From positions 16,655,487-16,719,486 of the forward strand of contig CM036622.1 of the NCBI GenBank assembly GCA_020746105.1: a DNA stretch of 64,000 nucleotides, given 5' to 3'. Positions within the stretch are counted from its first letter, which is position 1. Every line of letters begins with the position of its first letter. Shown here piece by piece: positions 1 through 12,400 of this stretch. A program made the position numbers and the translations under genes. The notes beneath the pieces are model-generated. The model worked only from the letters and a program-made list of their open reading frames with translations, had not been told where the DNA came from and did not search any database. The DNA comes from Trogon surrucura (Eukaryota; Chordata; Aves; Trogoniformes; Trogonidae).

Positions 1-469
1 AGGGCTGTCCTGCCTACACAGGGGCCCCTCCTTAGCTGCATCCCATGATAGCCGGGCGGGTTCCCACTCCCCCGGATTGCACTAGATAGCAAGGCCAGTC
101 TTAATCATTCTCTGAGCATAGAGGACGCCACTTCATTATCCAAATTCCACAGACTCCTTTACAGTCACTGTCCAAATGCAGAAGAAAAGAAATAGGCTTA
201 TAAACAATTTATTGCATCACCACAGTGAGGAAAAAAAAAATTAAAACAATATATTCTATTTTCTTCCTACGTTGCACTACAGAAGCTGGAACTGAAACAT
301 TCACAGTGCCTATCACAATTCTTCCCATTACCCCAGAAAAAAGGGGGACTCTGAGTACTGGTTATCCTTTATAAAGGCTTTTCCAACTAGGTATTTCAAG
401 TCTAGCCATTACTGCAAGAAAACTTCTGGTAGAAACAAAACAGACCCTAAGGAAGAAATACTTATGTAT

Positions 470-1357
470 TTAAAAGATGACATAAAACTGGGAGGAGTGG
501 CTGACACACCAGAAGGCTGTGCTGCCATCCAGCGAGACCTGGGCAGACTGGAGAGCTGGGAGGGGAGATAACTTATGAAATACAACAAGGGCAAGTGTAG
601 AGTCTTGCATCTAGGAAAGAACAACCCCACATATCAGTACGGGTTGAGGACTGACCTACTGGAGAGCAGCACAGGGGAAAGGGACCTGGGGGTTCTGGTG
701 GACAGCAGGATGACCATGAGCCAGCACTGTGCTCTTGTGGCCAAGAAGGCCAATGGCATCCTGGGGTGTATTAGAAAGGGGGGGTGGGCTAGCAGGTCAA
801 GAGAGGTCCTCCTGCCCCTCTACTCTGCCCTGGTGAAGCTGCATCTGGAATACTGTGTCCAGTTCTGGGCCCCTCAGTTCAAGAAGGACAGGGAGCTGCT
901 TGAGAGAGTCCAGCACAGAGCCACGAAGATGATGAAGGGAGTGGAACATCTCCCTTACGAGGAAAGGCTGAAGGAGCTGGGTCTCTTTAGCTTGGAAAAG
1001 AGGAGGCTGAGGGGTGACCTCATTAATGTTTATAAATATGTCAAGGGGGAGTGTCAGGAGGACGGAGCCAGGCTCTTCTCAGTGATGTCTGGTGATAGGA
1101 CAAGGGGAAACAGCTTAAAGTTAGAGCACAGGAGGTTCCACAAAAACATTAGGAAAAACTTCTTCACTGTGAGGGTGACAGAGCACTGGAACAGGCTGCC
1201 CAGAGAGGTTGTGGAGCCTCCTTTTCTGGAAACATTCAAAATCCACTTGGACGCGTTCCTGTGTGACCTACTGTAGGTGATCCTGCTCTGGCAGGGGGGT
1301 TGGACTAGATTATCTTTTGAGGTCCCTTACAAACGCCAACATTCTGTGATTCTGTGT
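470..1357 (+). repeat. CR1 LINE fragment (reverse transcriptase C-terminus to 3' end)
   Basis: A 5'-truncated CR1 non-LTR retrotransposon in antisense orientation to TOP2B. It begins in the DD-x-KLGG region after the RT catalytic motif. After one early stop it keeps 233 open codons (575-1276) with typical CR1 blocks: [33 protein letters not shown] and [11 protein letters not shown]. The 3' end carries the usual GGACTAGAT segment and ATTCTGTG octamers. The long open stretch suggests a relatively young copy, but it cannot mobilise. Confidence 0.95.
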
Positions 1358-3425
1358 AAATCTTGGAAGTAATAAATCAGAAAAGTTACCTGCTTTGCAA
1401 TACAGCAGAGTGATGAAAGTAGAGATTATTTTCAATATTTAAATCGTGGGTTTATTATTGATGAAATTCAGTTTAAACAGGGAAGCACTAAGCATTTGAA
1501 TACCTTCAGAAGGTGCCCCAAAGCTTCCATCACTTTCTCTAGTTTAAGTCTTTGGATTTAAACTTAAAAACAGCTACAAAAAAATCCCAGAACACAGTGC
1601 TAGAAAACAAGTAAATTTGAGATTAAATTGCTTGGAAAATAAAGGCATTTCAAATAAGTTTTCTGGAAAAAAAACAAACCCAAACATCTATTATAGATCT
1701 ATTACATCCTAACAATGGCTGTTGATTTACATCAGTAAAAGAAACGTAACAATTTTGGGGTATATTCTACAATGCAGAAGTAATCTGAATCATAAGCACT
1801 AGTAAAGATTAAAACTGCACAAATTTATATCATAAATAAAACATTCCAGATTAGGAGGAAAAACTAGTATTTGAAGGTACATATCTCCTGTTGTCTGCAT
1901 TTCTATGCAACAATGACTACTGAAATTGCCTAAACCAACAGAAATACATATGTTCAAATATTTACAAGTCCAAGGTGATACAATTTCCCCTACAGGTCAA
2001 ACAGCAGCTTTCTTTGGAAGAAGTAAAAAATATAAACGGTCCTAAAGCTCTGGATATCTGAAAGCTCTTTATATTTTTGATTACTCACACTCCTTTAAAT
2101 TTATAGAGAAAAAGATACAAATAATAATAAAATGTTAAATTCTACTGGCTGTTACAGAAAGTTTATAATGTTTTGACTAAAATCTATTATCTTGCTAAAA
2201 AGAATGGAGTGATGCAGGCATGTCCTATGTAACTAGAACATACCTGACTCAATGCTCAATGTTTTACACAGATCACGTTTGCTTAATACCAATTAGTGCC
2301 TAGCAAAAATACAGAATAAATAATGATTCCTGTTCAGACCAATTTGCATTAGGACAGACAAAATAAAGGAACCAGTCTATGGCGACATTTATCATGAGAT
2401 TAAAAACCCCATCTTCTTTAAAGTTGTTTTAAAAACAGAACTGAGGGGGAAAAAAAGCTTTTGATGGGTATGAGGAAGCACAGGACAGTTAAGAAATAAG
2501 AAATAGAAAAAAACAAAACTTAGAAAAAAACAGCAGACAAAAAGAGGAAAAGAACAAATAACCAACAAGCAAAACCCAGAAGTTAGGATTCTACATTTTA
2601 AGGCAGATATGTATCTGAAAATACTGAAGATGTAAAGTGGTTGAATTGATGACAGTAGCTATGTTCTCAACTTCATGTAGAAAGTAGATGAAAATAGAAG
2701 AGAGGATGTAAAAAAATTGTTTAGGATGGTAAATACTACCAGTCATAGCAAGACAAATGCTTGTACTTCAAAGAAGCCATCTATAGTTTCTGTCAGTCTC
2801 TAGAGTCACCTACTAAACAGCAACACAAACCACTAGAGTGTTTTAGAAGCCCCATACAACTGTTTTTTTCACAGTATTTCTTCTTTAAAAAACAAAAAAC
2901 ATACAACAAAATCACCCAAACCCCCAAACCCCCCCAAAAATAAAATCACAAGTTTTTATTCACATATGGATGACAGAGTTTCAGTACAGGAAGAGTTCAA
3001 GTGAAAGTTGATATGACACACTGCCCCTTTAAAGAAAAATAAATCCATACCCAAACCGCAGAGAAAAGCTACCACAGGAAAATAACAACTTACATATTTC
3101 AAAAACATTTCAGATTTGAATGCAAATTTTAAAACACATGACTTGTACTTATCATAGTACTGAAAACTTCAGATTACGGGAATACCTCAGTATATGTTTA
3201 TATTTACAACTTCAGCAATTTATATTTTTTTATAATTTTAGCACTTCAAATATTTTGCTACAACTAATATCTGACACATTAAAAAATAAGCTACTTACCA
3301 GTAATTCTTGTTCTTAGAAGATAGTAGTTATTATAACAGTTCCCCATTCCTGTGTCCATTCTTAGTGTGTAGCAACGAGTGCGGGATGTTCAGAGCTCAA
3401 AGTTGGGAACCTTTCAAGCATCTCA

Positions 3426-3439
3426 CCAGTAGGTGGCAC
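3426..3439 (+). promoter_or_regulatory. CTCF-like core motif in TOP2B intron 8
   Basis: CCAGTAGGTGGCAC matches the CTCF core consensus (CCASYAGRKGGCR) as I recall it. This is a motif match only, and occupancy is unknown. Confidence 0.45.
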
Positions 3440-6299
3440 ATTTACCCACTATAGAAGCATAACAGCCTATAACTGCCCCAACTGTCAGCACAGTTCAACA
3501 CAAGACCGGAAAAGAAAAATACATTCTAGATCCAGAGGGCTGTCAATGATTATTACGACTAGGGTATTATGAGAAAGAGCACTAAAACTGCACAACCTCC
3601 TTCTCCTAGAAGGTAGCTGTTATGACTGACTCCCGGTCTTGGAAACTTCAGGAGGCAAAGACATCTAATGAAATGGTAACAACTGAGATCTTACAGCGGA
3701 AGCTTAAAGTGGCTCCTATGTATATTCTATTCCTATCATCATCACTAGCCAGAGCCTCAATAAATTCTGACATGAGGCATATTTAAATTCTATGGGCAGA
3801 TAGATCAAGAAGCTAATCCTAAATTTGAAGTGTTCATTTAACTAGCTACACAAGCAATCCTGTTTTCTTTTCCATTTGTTTTCTATTGTATTTATTTTAT
3901 TAGAATAAATGTAATAATGTCAAGGCCTGGAATGGTCCCGAATTTTTTGCTGAAGTCCAGCAAGTTTTAAGATGTTCTGATGTTCTTTCTACTCAAGTCT
4001 ACTATCTTAACACTGCATCCACACCAGTTGAGCACTTCTGCTAAAATGATTAGGAGTATTACACTTAGTGGTGTCACCCTATTACAAATACCGTTAGATT
4101 GCTCTATGAATGACTATTGTTTGAAATCCAGAACTTGAGAAGACCATGTTTAACCAGTCTATACACAAGTCTCACTAAGGCTTATCCACACAATCGTAAT
4201 AGCTACAAACATCCTTTCAAATGCTGCCTCGGAGCCTGAAGTTGAATTCTGTGGTGGTCTACTGTGGCCAAGTTGCGAATAAACACGGACCTGACCAAGG
4301 TAACAAATTTCTGAAACTCAAACAAGGGAATTGTGCCTCAACATACTGCCTGATCTTCTACACACTTCTTGAAAAGAAAACAAACCAAAAACTAAAAAAC
4401 AACCCGTCAACCTAAAAAAAGCTTGTTTGGAATTTAAAGCAAGTTTAAAAAAGGTGGAAGGGAAGTTATGACTGGGTGAAATTTATCCAGAAACAGAAAT
4501 GAAAAGCTTTCAGCAAACAGCGATCAATAACCAAAAAACAGCTGAAATGAGCTCCTCACCTGTTAGCAGATAAGGGGACAGGCAGTTGACGCAGTTAGTT
4601 ACTAGCCCTTATGTCTCAGCAGTGGGTAGCTGCGCATCAATTGCTGGTGAGGTGGTTCACCGGCCCGAACATTCCACATCCAGTCACACACATAAGGCAT
4701 GGATCGGGAGAGCGGGAAAAACTAGAAATTACAACACTTACCTTTGAAGAATACACAGTACTTTTTCTATGAATTTTCTTAAAGAATATATGATAACAAT
4801 GTATGTGTAACTGCATGATGAGTGAAAATTGATCCAAGAGAGTCAAATTCAAAATCTTTTGAGTAAGTGTATACAAAATATTTAACTTAGGAGTCAACAG
4901 GTATTATTTTTTTTCAAATACATTTTCTTAATCTGATGTCAAACATCCTTAAGTCTCTCTATGTTGCCAGCTTCTTCCTAAAGGTATGGAATACATCTTT
5001 AAGGTCACACTATTTTTCTTTATGTTGCATAAAGAGGCCTGAATTAAAACTAAGTTTTAAACTCTCAACTACCAGATACATTTGTAATCCCTATATTTAA
5101 CAAGTATCAGATAAGCATTTAACTAAAATGCACATTTAGAAATTAAATGGTTTACAATGAAATAAACTGTCCCCCCTTACCACTTAATGTTGGTTCAGCT
5201 ACACTGAAAATGGCACTGTTAGAAGTTATGTCGTAAAAATTATATACCACCAAAACACTGGCCACACATCATCTGTCACCAAGATTAACACTGGCATTTC
5301 TGAGCATCTTCCTACACTAAGGACCCCACTTTGCAAAACCACTCGTGCTTATGAACCACTAGTGATGTCATTTGAGTTTTTCTCCGTTTTACTCAGCAAG
5401 AAGGGTTTTTTAAGAGTCTGATCACAAGTTCTTACCTTTTTATTCTTTTGAGAAGTTCATGCTTAAGCATCCCTAAAAACAGCCTCAACAATGACTAGAA
5501 CTGATGGAATGTTATTAGATAACTCATTCATTGCAATTTGTGAAGAGCAGAAATGACAATTTATTTCTTTTACCATGGTGGATCCCAGATCCCTAAACCT
5601 GGGCCACACCAAACAGGCATGAATAAGAATTATGCTAGTTGATTTCACACGATTGCATTGATTTCTCATCACCCCAGCTGTTTGAGAAGCACAAAGATTG
5701 TACTTTAGTGTGCTGAGCATATTGTTGCTCTATCACAAGTGAAGATTTTCTGTGATACCATTTCTCTAGTACTATAGTTGCTACAGAGAACAATTCCCTT
5801 ACACAGAAACACAAAGAAAAATAAAACTCAACATTTCAGGCCACTTTTATACATCATAAAGCAGTAAATAGACAATTATTTTCCAAGAACACCAAAAGTC
5901 ATTTTTGCCCTCAAAAACTTGTTATTAGTAGCTTTAAAGGGGTTTCTACATTTTTTACCTGAATTTCAGAATTATTTTATTACAAGGTGTTAAACAGGAA
6001 GGAATAAAATAGTTCCATTCATTTTATATTTCATCAATAACATCTATGCTCAGATAAGACATCAGTATCAATGATAATGATGACTATTGTTTTAAAAACT
6101 AGTGCATACTCAGAATACTGTTATGAATGTATTTCGATTGCGTCCAATTGCTTTGCCAGATCCACTCATGCAAAGTGTTATCTCACTTATTTAACTTTTA
6201 GTAACCCAGATTTATTTTTTCATCAAATATCTGATTGGGCATAACCTTAGCACACATTCTTATCATTTGCATTTTTTATCATTTATTGTAACTACTCAC

Positions 6300-6473
6300 C
6301 TTTGTGGTAGCTATACTATTCACAAAGCTGATTTGCTGAAACCCTTTTTCGCTTAAAGTGAGGCACACATCCCATCGTTCATTCACAACTTCATGAATAA
6401 CTTTAAGGGCAACTCCAGTTTCATCCAACTTGTCTTTTACGTAAAGATCTACGTAACTGCGAAATCCATTTAC
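6300..6473 (-). CDS. TOP2B: TOP2B coding exon 8 (residues 289-346)
   Basis: 174 nt, 58 codons, from [16 protein letters not shown] to [13 protein letters not shown], at the ATPase/transducer boundary. The acceptor is CTCATAG and the donor GTGAGT. The next expected exon (beginning GGRHVDY) was not found in bases 1-6299, so intron 8 is longer than 6.3 kb here. Confidence 0.97.
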
Positions 6474-9400
6474 CTATGAGTAATACAGATAACGATTACT
6501 ATTCTTTGCATCAAATACTCAGTACATTTAAAGTGTCTTAAATGAGGCTCTTACAGGTAATTTCTTCCCATTGAACAAGACTTTGACTCCTTTGCATGAC
6601 CCAGCCAAATCATATGCTCTTCTTGTCATGAGGGCCACAATATCTTTATCAAGTTTTTCCATTTTAAACTTAGATAGATCTGGCTGGAATGTAATGCACG
6701 TGTAGTCATCACCATCAAAATGCTTAATCTTGGGTTCAGAGGTCTTCATCATGTTGTTCATCCAAGTCTTTGGAAACAGAACATTTTAGATGTTAGTTTA
6801 CAACAAACTTTATCCTCCTCCTTTGTTCCATTTTCCAGCTATGTTAGGATTGCAACAGTCACACAAAAAAAAAGCTTACAGACTTTTTTAGAAGATTCCT
6901 CTAATAAAACATAAAATTAATTGATTTAAAAAGATTTGGACAAGCATCCATGACAGTAGGTTAGTAGTTTCTGTAAATACGCAGGTATTGTTACGCTGCT
7001 GGATATGACTCCAACACAAAATAGAGCCCACGACAGAACTGACTAAACTAGATGCGAGCTACCTAAACAATCCTTCTTGCCTCTCAGCTTAACTCTTTCA
7101 ATCTATTGCATACTTCTATGGACTTATCAGTCTACATGCAGAGACTCAGCAGTGTCTGAAAGAGCATGTTTATGGCTGAGCAGTGTATGAAAGTAGGTTT
7201 CTTACAAACCAATTTGCTCAGATTTGACTCGGGACACTTGGTATTGTTCCCTGTTTAACAACTTGTGCACATTTCTAAGACCAAGCTGAACGTATGTCAA
7301 AGTTCAGTAGAATTAAATTTCCATCGTTTTTGGAAATATTAGAAAACGGAGCACTTTAAGTCATAAAGCGTGTAATTTTCAAAAAGTACATTCAAACTAA
7401 TATCAATATATCTTTCGGCAGTCAGCAGAAAATACTATATTTTTAAAGACGGGTGAATCCACTAAAATGTATTGTTTATGTAGTGACACAACAGCATAAT
7501 CAGAAATTAATTACTTGTTCAGAAAAAGAGAGATGGAAACCACCAACTGGGAAAGACTTCTGAGCCAAGGAACTTTGGTATCTAATACTCTACTGAAGCT
7601 CATCAAACTTTTACAAGGTGGCCATCTCAAAGCTACACATGGGATCAGACTACATTTATTCCTTGGTCTGTGTGCTAGCTATGACAACAGCGAGCAAGGA
7701 ACTCAAATGGGGAGGAAGGGCGAGTTTGCACTGAAGTTCAGTTAGGTTAATGAAATTCCTGACAAACAAAAAAAAAATTTAACACTACACAAAATTACCT
7801 AGATAATTGTTTTGATGTTTGCACCGTTAAGTAGAAAGATTTTTTTTTCTTTACAAATTATACAACAGTACTTACAAAATGTTTAAATTAAATATATTCC
7901 TTTTCACATGCACAGGAATATATACCTTAAACAGAAGAAATCTGGTTTTCATTCTTAGTCACCTAACACTCCCATGAAAAAAAACTATTTAACAAAAAAA
8001 TTTCTAATACACAGTTTTACTGACCGAACTAACAGCCTGCAAACTCTACACATCCATCTGAATGTTAAATTATTAATGTCATGAAATATTCATAAAGTAC
8101 AGAAAATGTGTTAAATTTAAAATTTATAATTATGAAAAAGAAATAAAGTTAAGATCATTTCTATACCTGCTTAAAGCTGTGTTTGTATTCCTTGCATGCA
8201 GTTTCAACTGTAAACTTTGTACTAAATATGTTACAAAGTTTTGCACCATATCCATTGCGTCCACCTAAAAAAGGAACATATAGTAAGTGTTTTACAGCCG
8301 AACCGTATTTATGATATACAGAGAGTATGCCAATACGGTAAAATGGTCCTATGTAAGATAAAAGTGAGGCCACATGTCAACAGCTATTAAAAGATTCTAG
8401 AGATGGAGTTTCATAATACCTCCAGTCTGATGTAACTTTTTCTACCTCAAAACGAAGTTTTCTCCTCTCCCCAAAGCCAGGATGTTCCCATTGCTTCCCT
8501 TATGTTGATCTACTACTTCCCTACTGAAAAGCAAGTGACCGCAACACCCTCATCCAGCTGAAAACTAGGCCGTGATCAGATCCAAATCACTCTGCAATCG
8601 CGCATCATAAAATGGGCAAAATATATGGGCTAGGACAGAACAGAACTAACTTTCATTCATGATTAGCGTTTACTTTATATTTAGGATAATAAATCATATC
8701 TTAATTTATTAAATTTATTTTTCCCTTCATTTCAAGAGCATAAATGGCTAAATGTTTGCATATGCTATGATTAAAAAATGAAAACAAGTTGTTTGTATCT
8801 GAATAATGAGTACTGATATTAAAGATGTAAATGTAAAGTTCTCTGTAAACACTGGTATTAAAAAGTAACATTTATTCTTTAAGTCATTTTACTCTAACGA
8901 AGAGCTGTAGTAATGGTCACTAAGTGATCATCTGCTACGAAACAGAACAGAGAGAGGAAAAAGTAAGAGAATGTATACTGAAAAGCAAACAATGGCCTAA
9001 TTAGATAAAACAAAGCGTGTTAAAGAGTCTTGCCTGTAACTTTTTTCTCATCATCATCATAGTTGCTGGATGTTAGCAGCTGCCCAAAGATTAAAGCAGG
9101 CACATACACTTTTTCTACTTTGTGTTCCACAACTGGTATACCTTTTCCATTATTCCATATGCTGATAATGTTTGATTCCCTATAGAATAGAGGAGACATT
9201 AAACCAATCAATGTAATCTTGCAGACTCCTGCACACATTTTACCTGTTTAATAAACAAAATAAAATAAAAACCATATTCGTAACACGTTTATTCACAGCT
9301 CTATCAATTTTATTTACAAACCCCCACTTCTTTATGTTTATTAGATGTCTTGGAGGAAGGAGCATAATTGCTCAGAAAGAAGTTACTTAGCATCACAAAC

Positions 9401-12400
9401 ATAACTCCCAAGAACCTGTCTGAAGTGCTTTCACTGTCAACATGATCTGCACAGAATCCTGAAGTTTAGTGACAGAATTATACTTAGATATGCAGCTTTT
9501 CAGATTTCAGACTTCAGATTGAAGTTCACCCAGACACGGCCAAGTTATCGTCTGTTTAGAACTATTTCCAAGTTATGACAAACATTGTAACTTATTTTAT
9601 GCATCGGTGTCAAAATCCATCAGCATCTGGCATCATTAATACTTGTAGCTCTCACAGAGAATTTTCATTTTGGCATATTATAGAGAGTTCAAAACCTCGA
9701 CAGATCAGGCAGATTTACACTATCATTTCCCTCCCACTCCATGATAAAAGCAATTTGGTCTACCAAAACTGATGCTGCACTGAAAACTTGAAGAAAAATT
9801 ACTTCTCAGCATATTACTTCTCATCAGGAAATATCTCTTTATGTATCCAATTCCAAAAAACAGTAGTAATGACATATTTGCAATCTGCAGTCTCAGTGTG
9901 ATACAGCTGACCAATTCAAACATAACTTTATCCTAATGCTAAAGGAGTTAAAACAGAAGTTCAAGAGGTGCAGAATTACGTCACAAAACTTCATGGTTTG
10001 TATTTATAATTTATTAATAACCTGGCTTATTATAGCTATGTACTACCAAGCTTTCATCTAATTATGAATTTTATGATCTTCCTGTTTTAAGTTTCATTCA
10101 AACATTGATGAGTAGTTTAGGAAAGCAAACTTATAAATTCAGAATGGTAGTATTCACTATCAGCCACTTTTAATTCACCTTTTCATCTTCAGATAGGAAG
10201 CTAATGGAAGCAATTCCAAATATATTATTTTGCGGTTTTAGTTAAATAATTTGTACAAATCTGAACTACAATACTCTAGCAGGGAAATGAAAACATGTTT
10301 TTACTTACGGATCAATGGAAATTTTAATACAAGTCATATTCTTGTCCCTCTGCTTATTGTCAGCAGCATTTACTATGAAAGAAAGTAGCACAAATTAACA
10401 TTTTGTAGGATCAATAATTAATTACTTGATCTATAAAACTGATTGTATACATATCCCAACTTAAATTACAATGGTTCTTAATCTGGCATCTCTCTCTATA
10501 TTCTGTATCTTATTACTAAAGTACCTAAATATGACCAAGTATCTGCAAGAAGATATTTTTCAGCCTTCTTACAATTACTTACTCTAGCAGTTAGACCATC
10601 TTGGAAATAAATATAGAAGTGTACTTTGTGAGCTTGTGCTCATTAATTGCTCTTAACTTACTGAGCACTTCATTCTTGTCTTGCTGTACTTGTTTGGACA
10701 TTTATTACACATATTACACCACGTAAGTCAAAAACCAGATCAGTTTACATATTCTTTTGACACTGAAACCCAGTCCTGAAAAATTCACATCCATTAAGAA
10801 GTGTTTTGACTGCAGCAAAAGTTACCTCTAAAGAGCCTGTGAGAGTTACATCTAACAGTTCTAAGTTATCTCCTAAACAGTTTACACATTTTAGGATCAA
10901 AAGAAGGATAAACTGAAAATTAACATTTGATCAGAATTTAATTGAACTGCACTCCCATGTATATTAACTAGAAACAACAGAAACTAGAAATCAGAAATGT
11001 GACTGTGGTCATTAACCAGGAAAACACATTACAGTCATTTCCAGCATTTGTCTCATCACCCACAAAAGAGACCAAAACACCAAAGGACAATATCTCAGTA
11101 GATTATAAGGATCTCAATATAAGATCAGATATTTCAACACGCATTTGTTAAAGTCATAAAGTGTCATTCAAAAGTATGTACAGCTCCAATGTTTAAATTT
11201 CCAAAATGTTATTACACTAACCCTTAAGTCTCAAACTACACTCTGGAGCACTTATCAGTGCCACATAAAGAAGTAATAAACCATAGAGTACTACAATAAC
11301 GATATGATAATGATCTTCCTGCTGAATGGGACAAGATGGAATCAGGCACCGTCCCGTGAAAAGCCCATAAATTTAATCTATGAGGCAGGACTCAAAAAAA
11401 AAAGGAACAAAAGATTTTCATTCCCATATTTCTCAAATGGAGTAATAAGTAAAAAACTAAAAACGTAATTTTCCAGCTGGCAGAGATACAGTGCTTATTG
11501 CCTCTAAGACAACAATGCTATAAAGCATAGTTTTAGAGGTGTGGAGAAGTTCTGAATGTAACGAACACCATGACAAAATTCCCATCGACCTCAGTAGAAC
11601 ATTACTTAGTTTACAAAGTAACCACACCAATCCTTGCAAGATAATTTAATAAAAAAGTGTCAATTAATCCAAAATATCTGTTCAATAGAAAACACATTCA
11701 GATATTGCACATCTCTACTGCTGGTTAGTCTTCAATGTATACCTGCCACCAGGAGAGTATCACAAACTAGTAAGTCACAGTGACTCATGGACTTACGACA
11801 CAATTTTCTATAAATCATTTGTGTCTCAGTCACCATGATTTTAAATGACAGTATGATACTTTTTTAAAAACTGTCTCAAGTCTAGAAATGATCCACGTAA
11901 GAATCACCACCACTATCACTCTGTGCAAAAGGAGGTAGCTTTAATGATTGACAAAATGATGATCTAACATCACTTAAAATTGTGGCCCTAATGAGCTCAG
12001 CAGATTAAAAATCTTTTTACAATATTGATCATAAAGAACAATCTAGTTTGGGCATTCAGTAACAAATATTTGTAATTTCTTACAAGTTCAACTGAAAACT
12101 CTTCCCTCTTTAAACTGTTCCGTAATGCTGGAATACACTAAAATTTTCATGTACTGCAGTTTAATGGGACTCTAAGCCTGTGTTTTAATAATGTTTGATA
12201 ATGCTAAAGCATTAAAAATACTCACCAAGGATTTCATCGAAGATCTTGTACAAGCCTGGAACAAAGGTAACTTCTCTGCAATTCATTCCTACATCTTCAT
12301 CATAAACCCACATTAGCTACATTTGAACAAAATAAAAACATTTACTGTCTTGGTAAAACAGTCTAAGATTCTCTAAGATTTATTCACTTCAGGAACGCTA

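Larger units (their letters stand above)
1..6299 (-). other. TOP2B intron 8 (partial)
   Basis: AT-rich non-coding DNA between exon 8 and an exon outside the window. It contains one CR1 fragment (about 470-1357), a CTCF-like motif near 3426, a diverged direct repeat (about 3309-3635) and a 36-nt splice-flanked segment near 4742. I saw no coding exon of TOP2B on the minus strand and no other gene. Confidence 0.7.

Noticed and set aside
5463..5720. 85-codon minus-strand frame in TOP2B intron 8
   Set aside because: Not similar to the expected next TOP2B exon and not a known protein; probably chance.
1..6299. Search for the next TOP2B exon (GGRHVDY...)
   Set aside because: Not found on the minus strand; it must lie to the left of the window.
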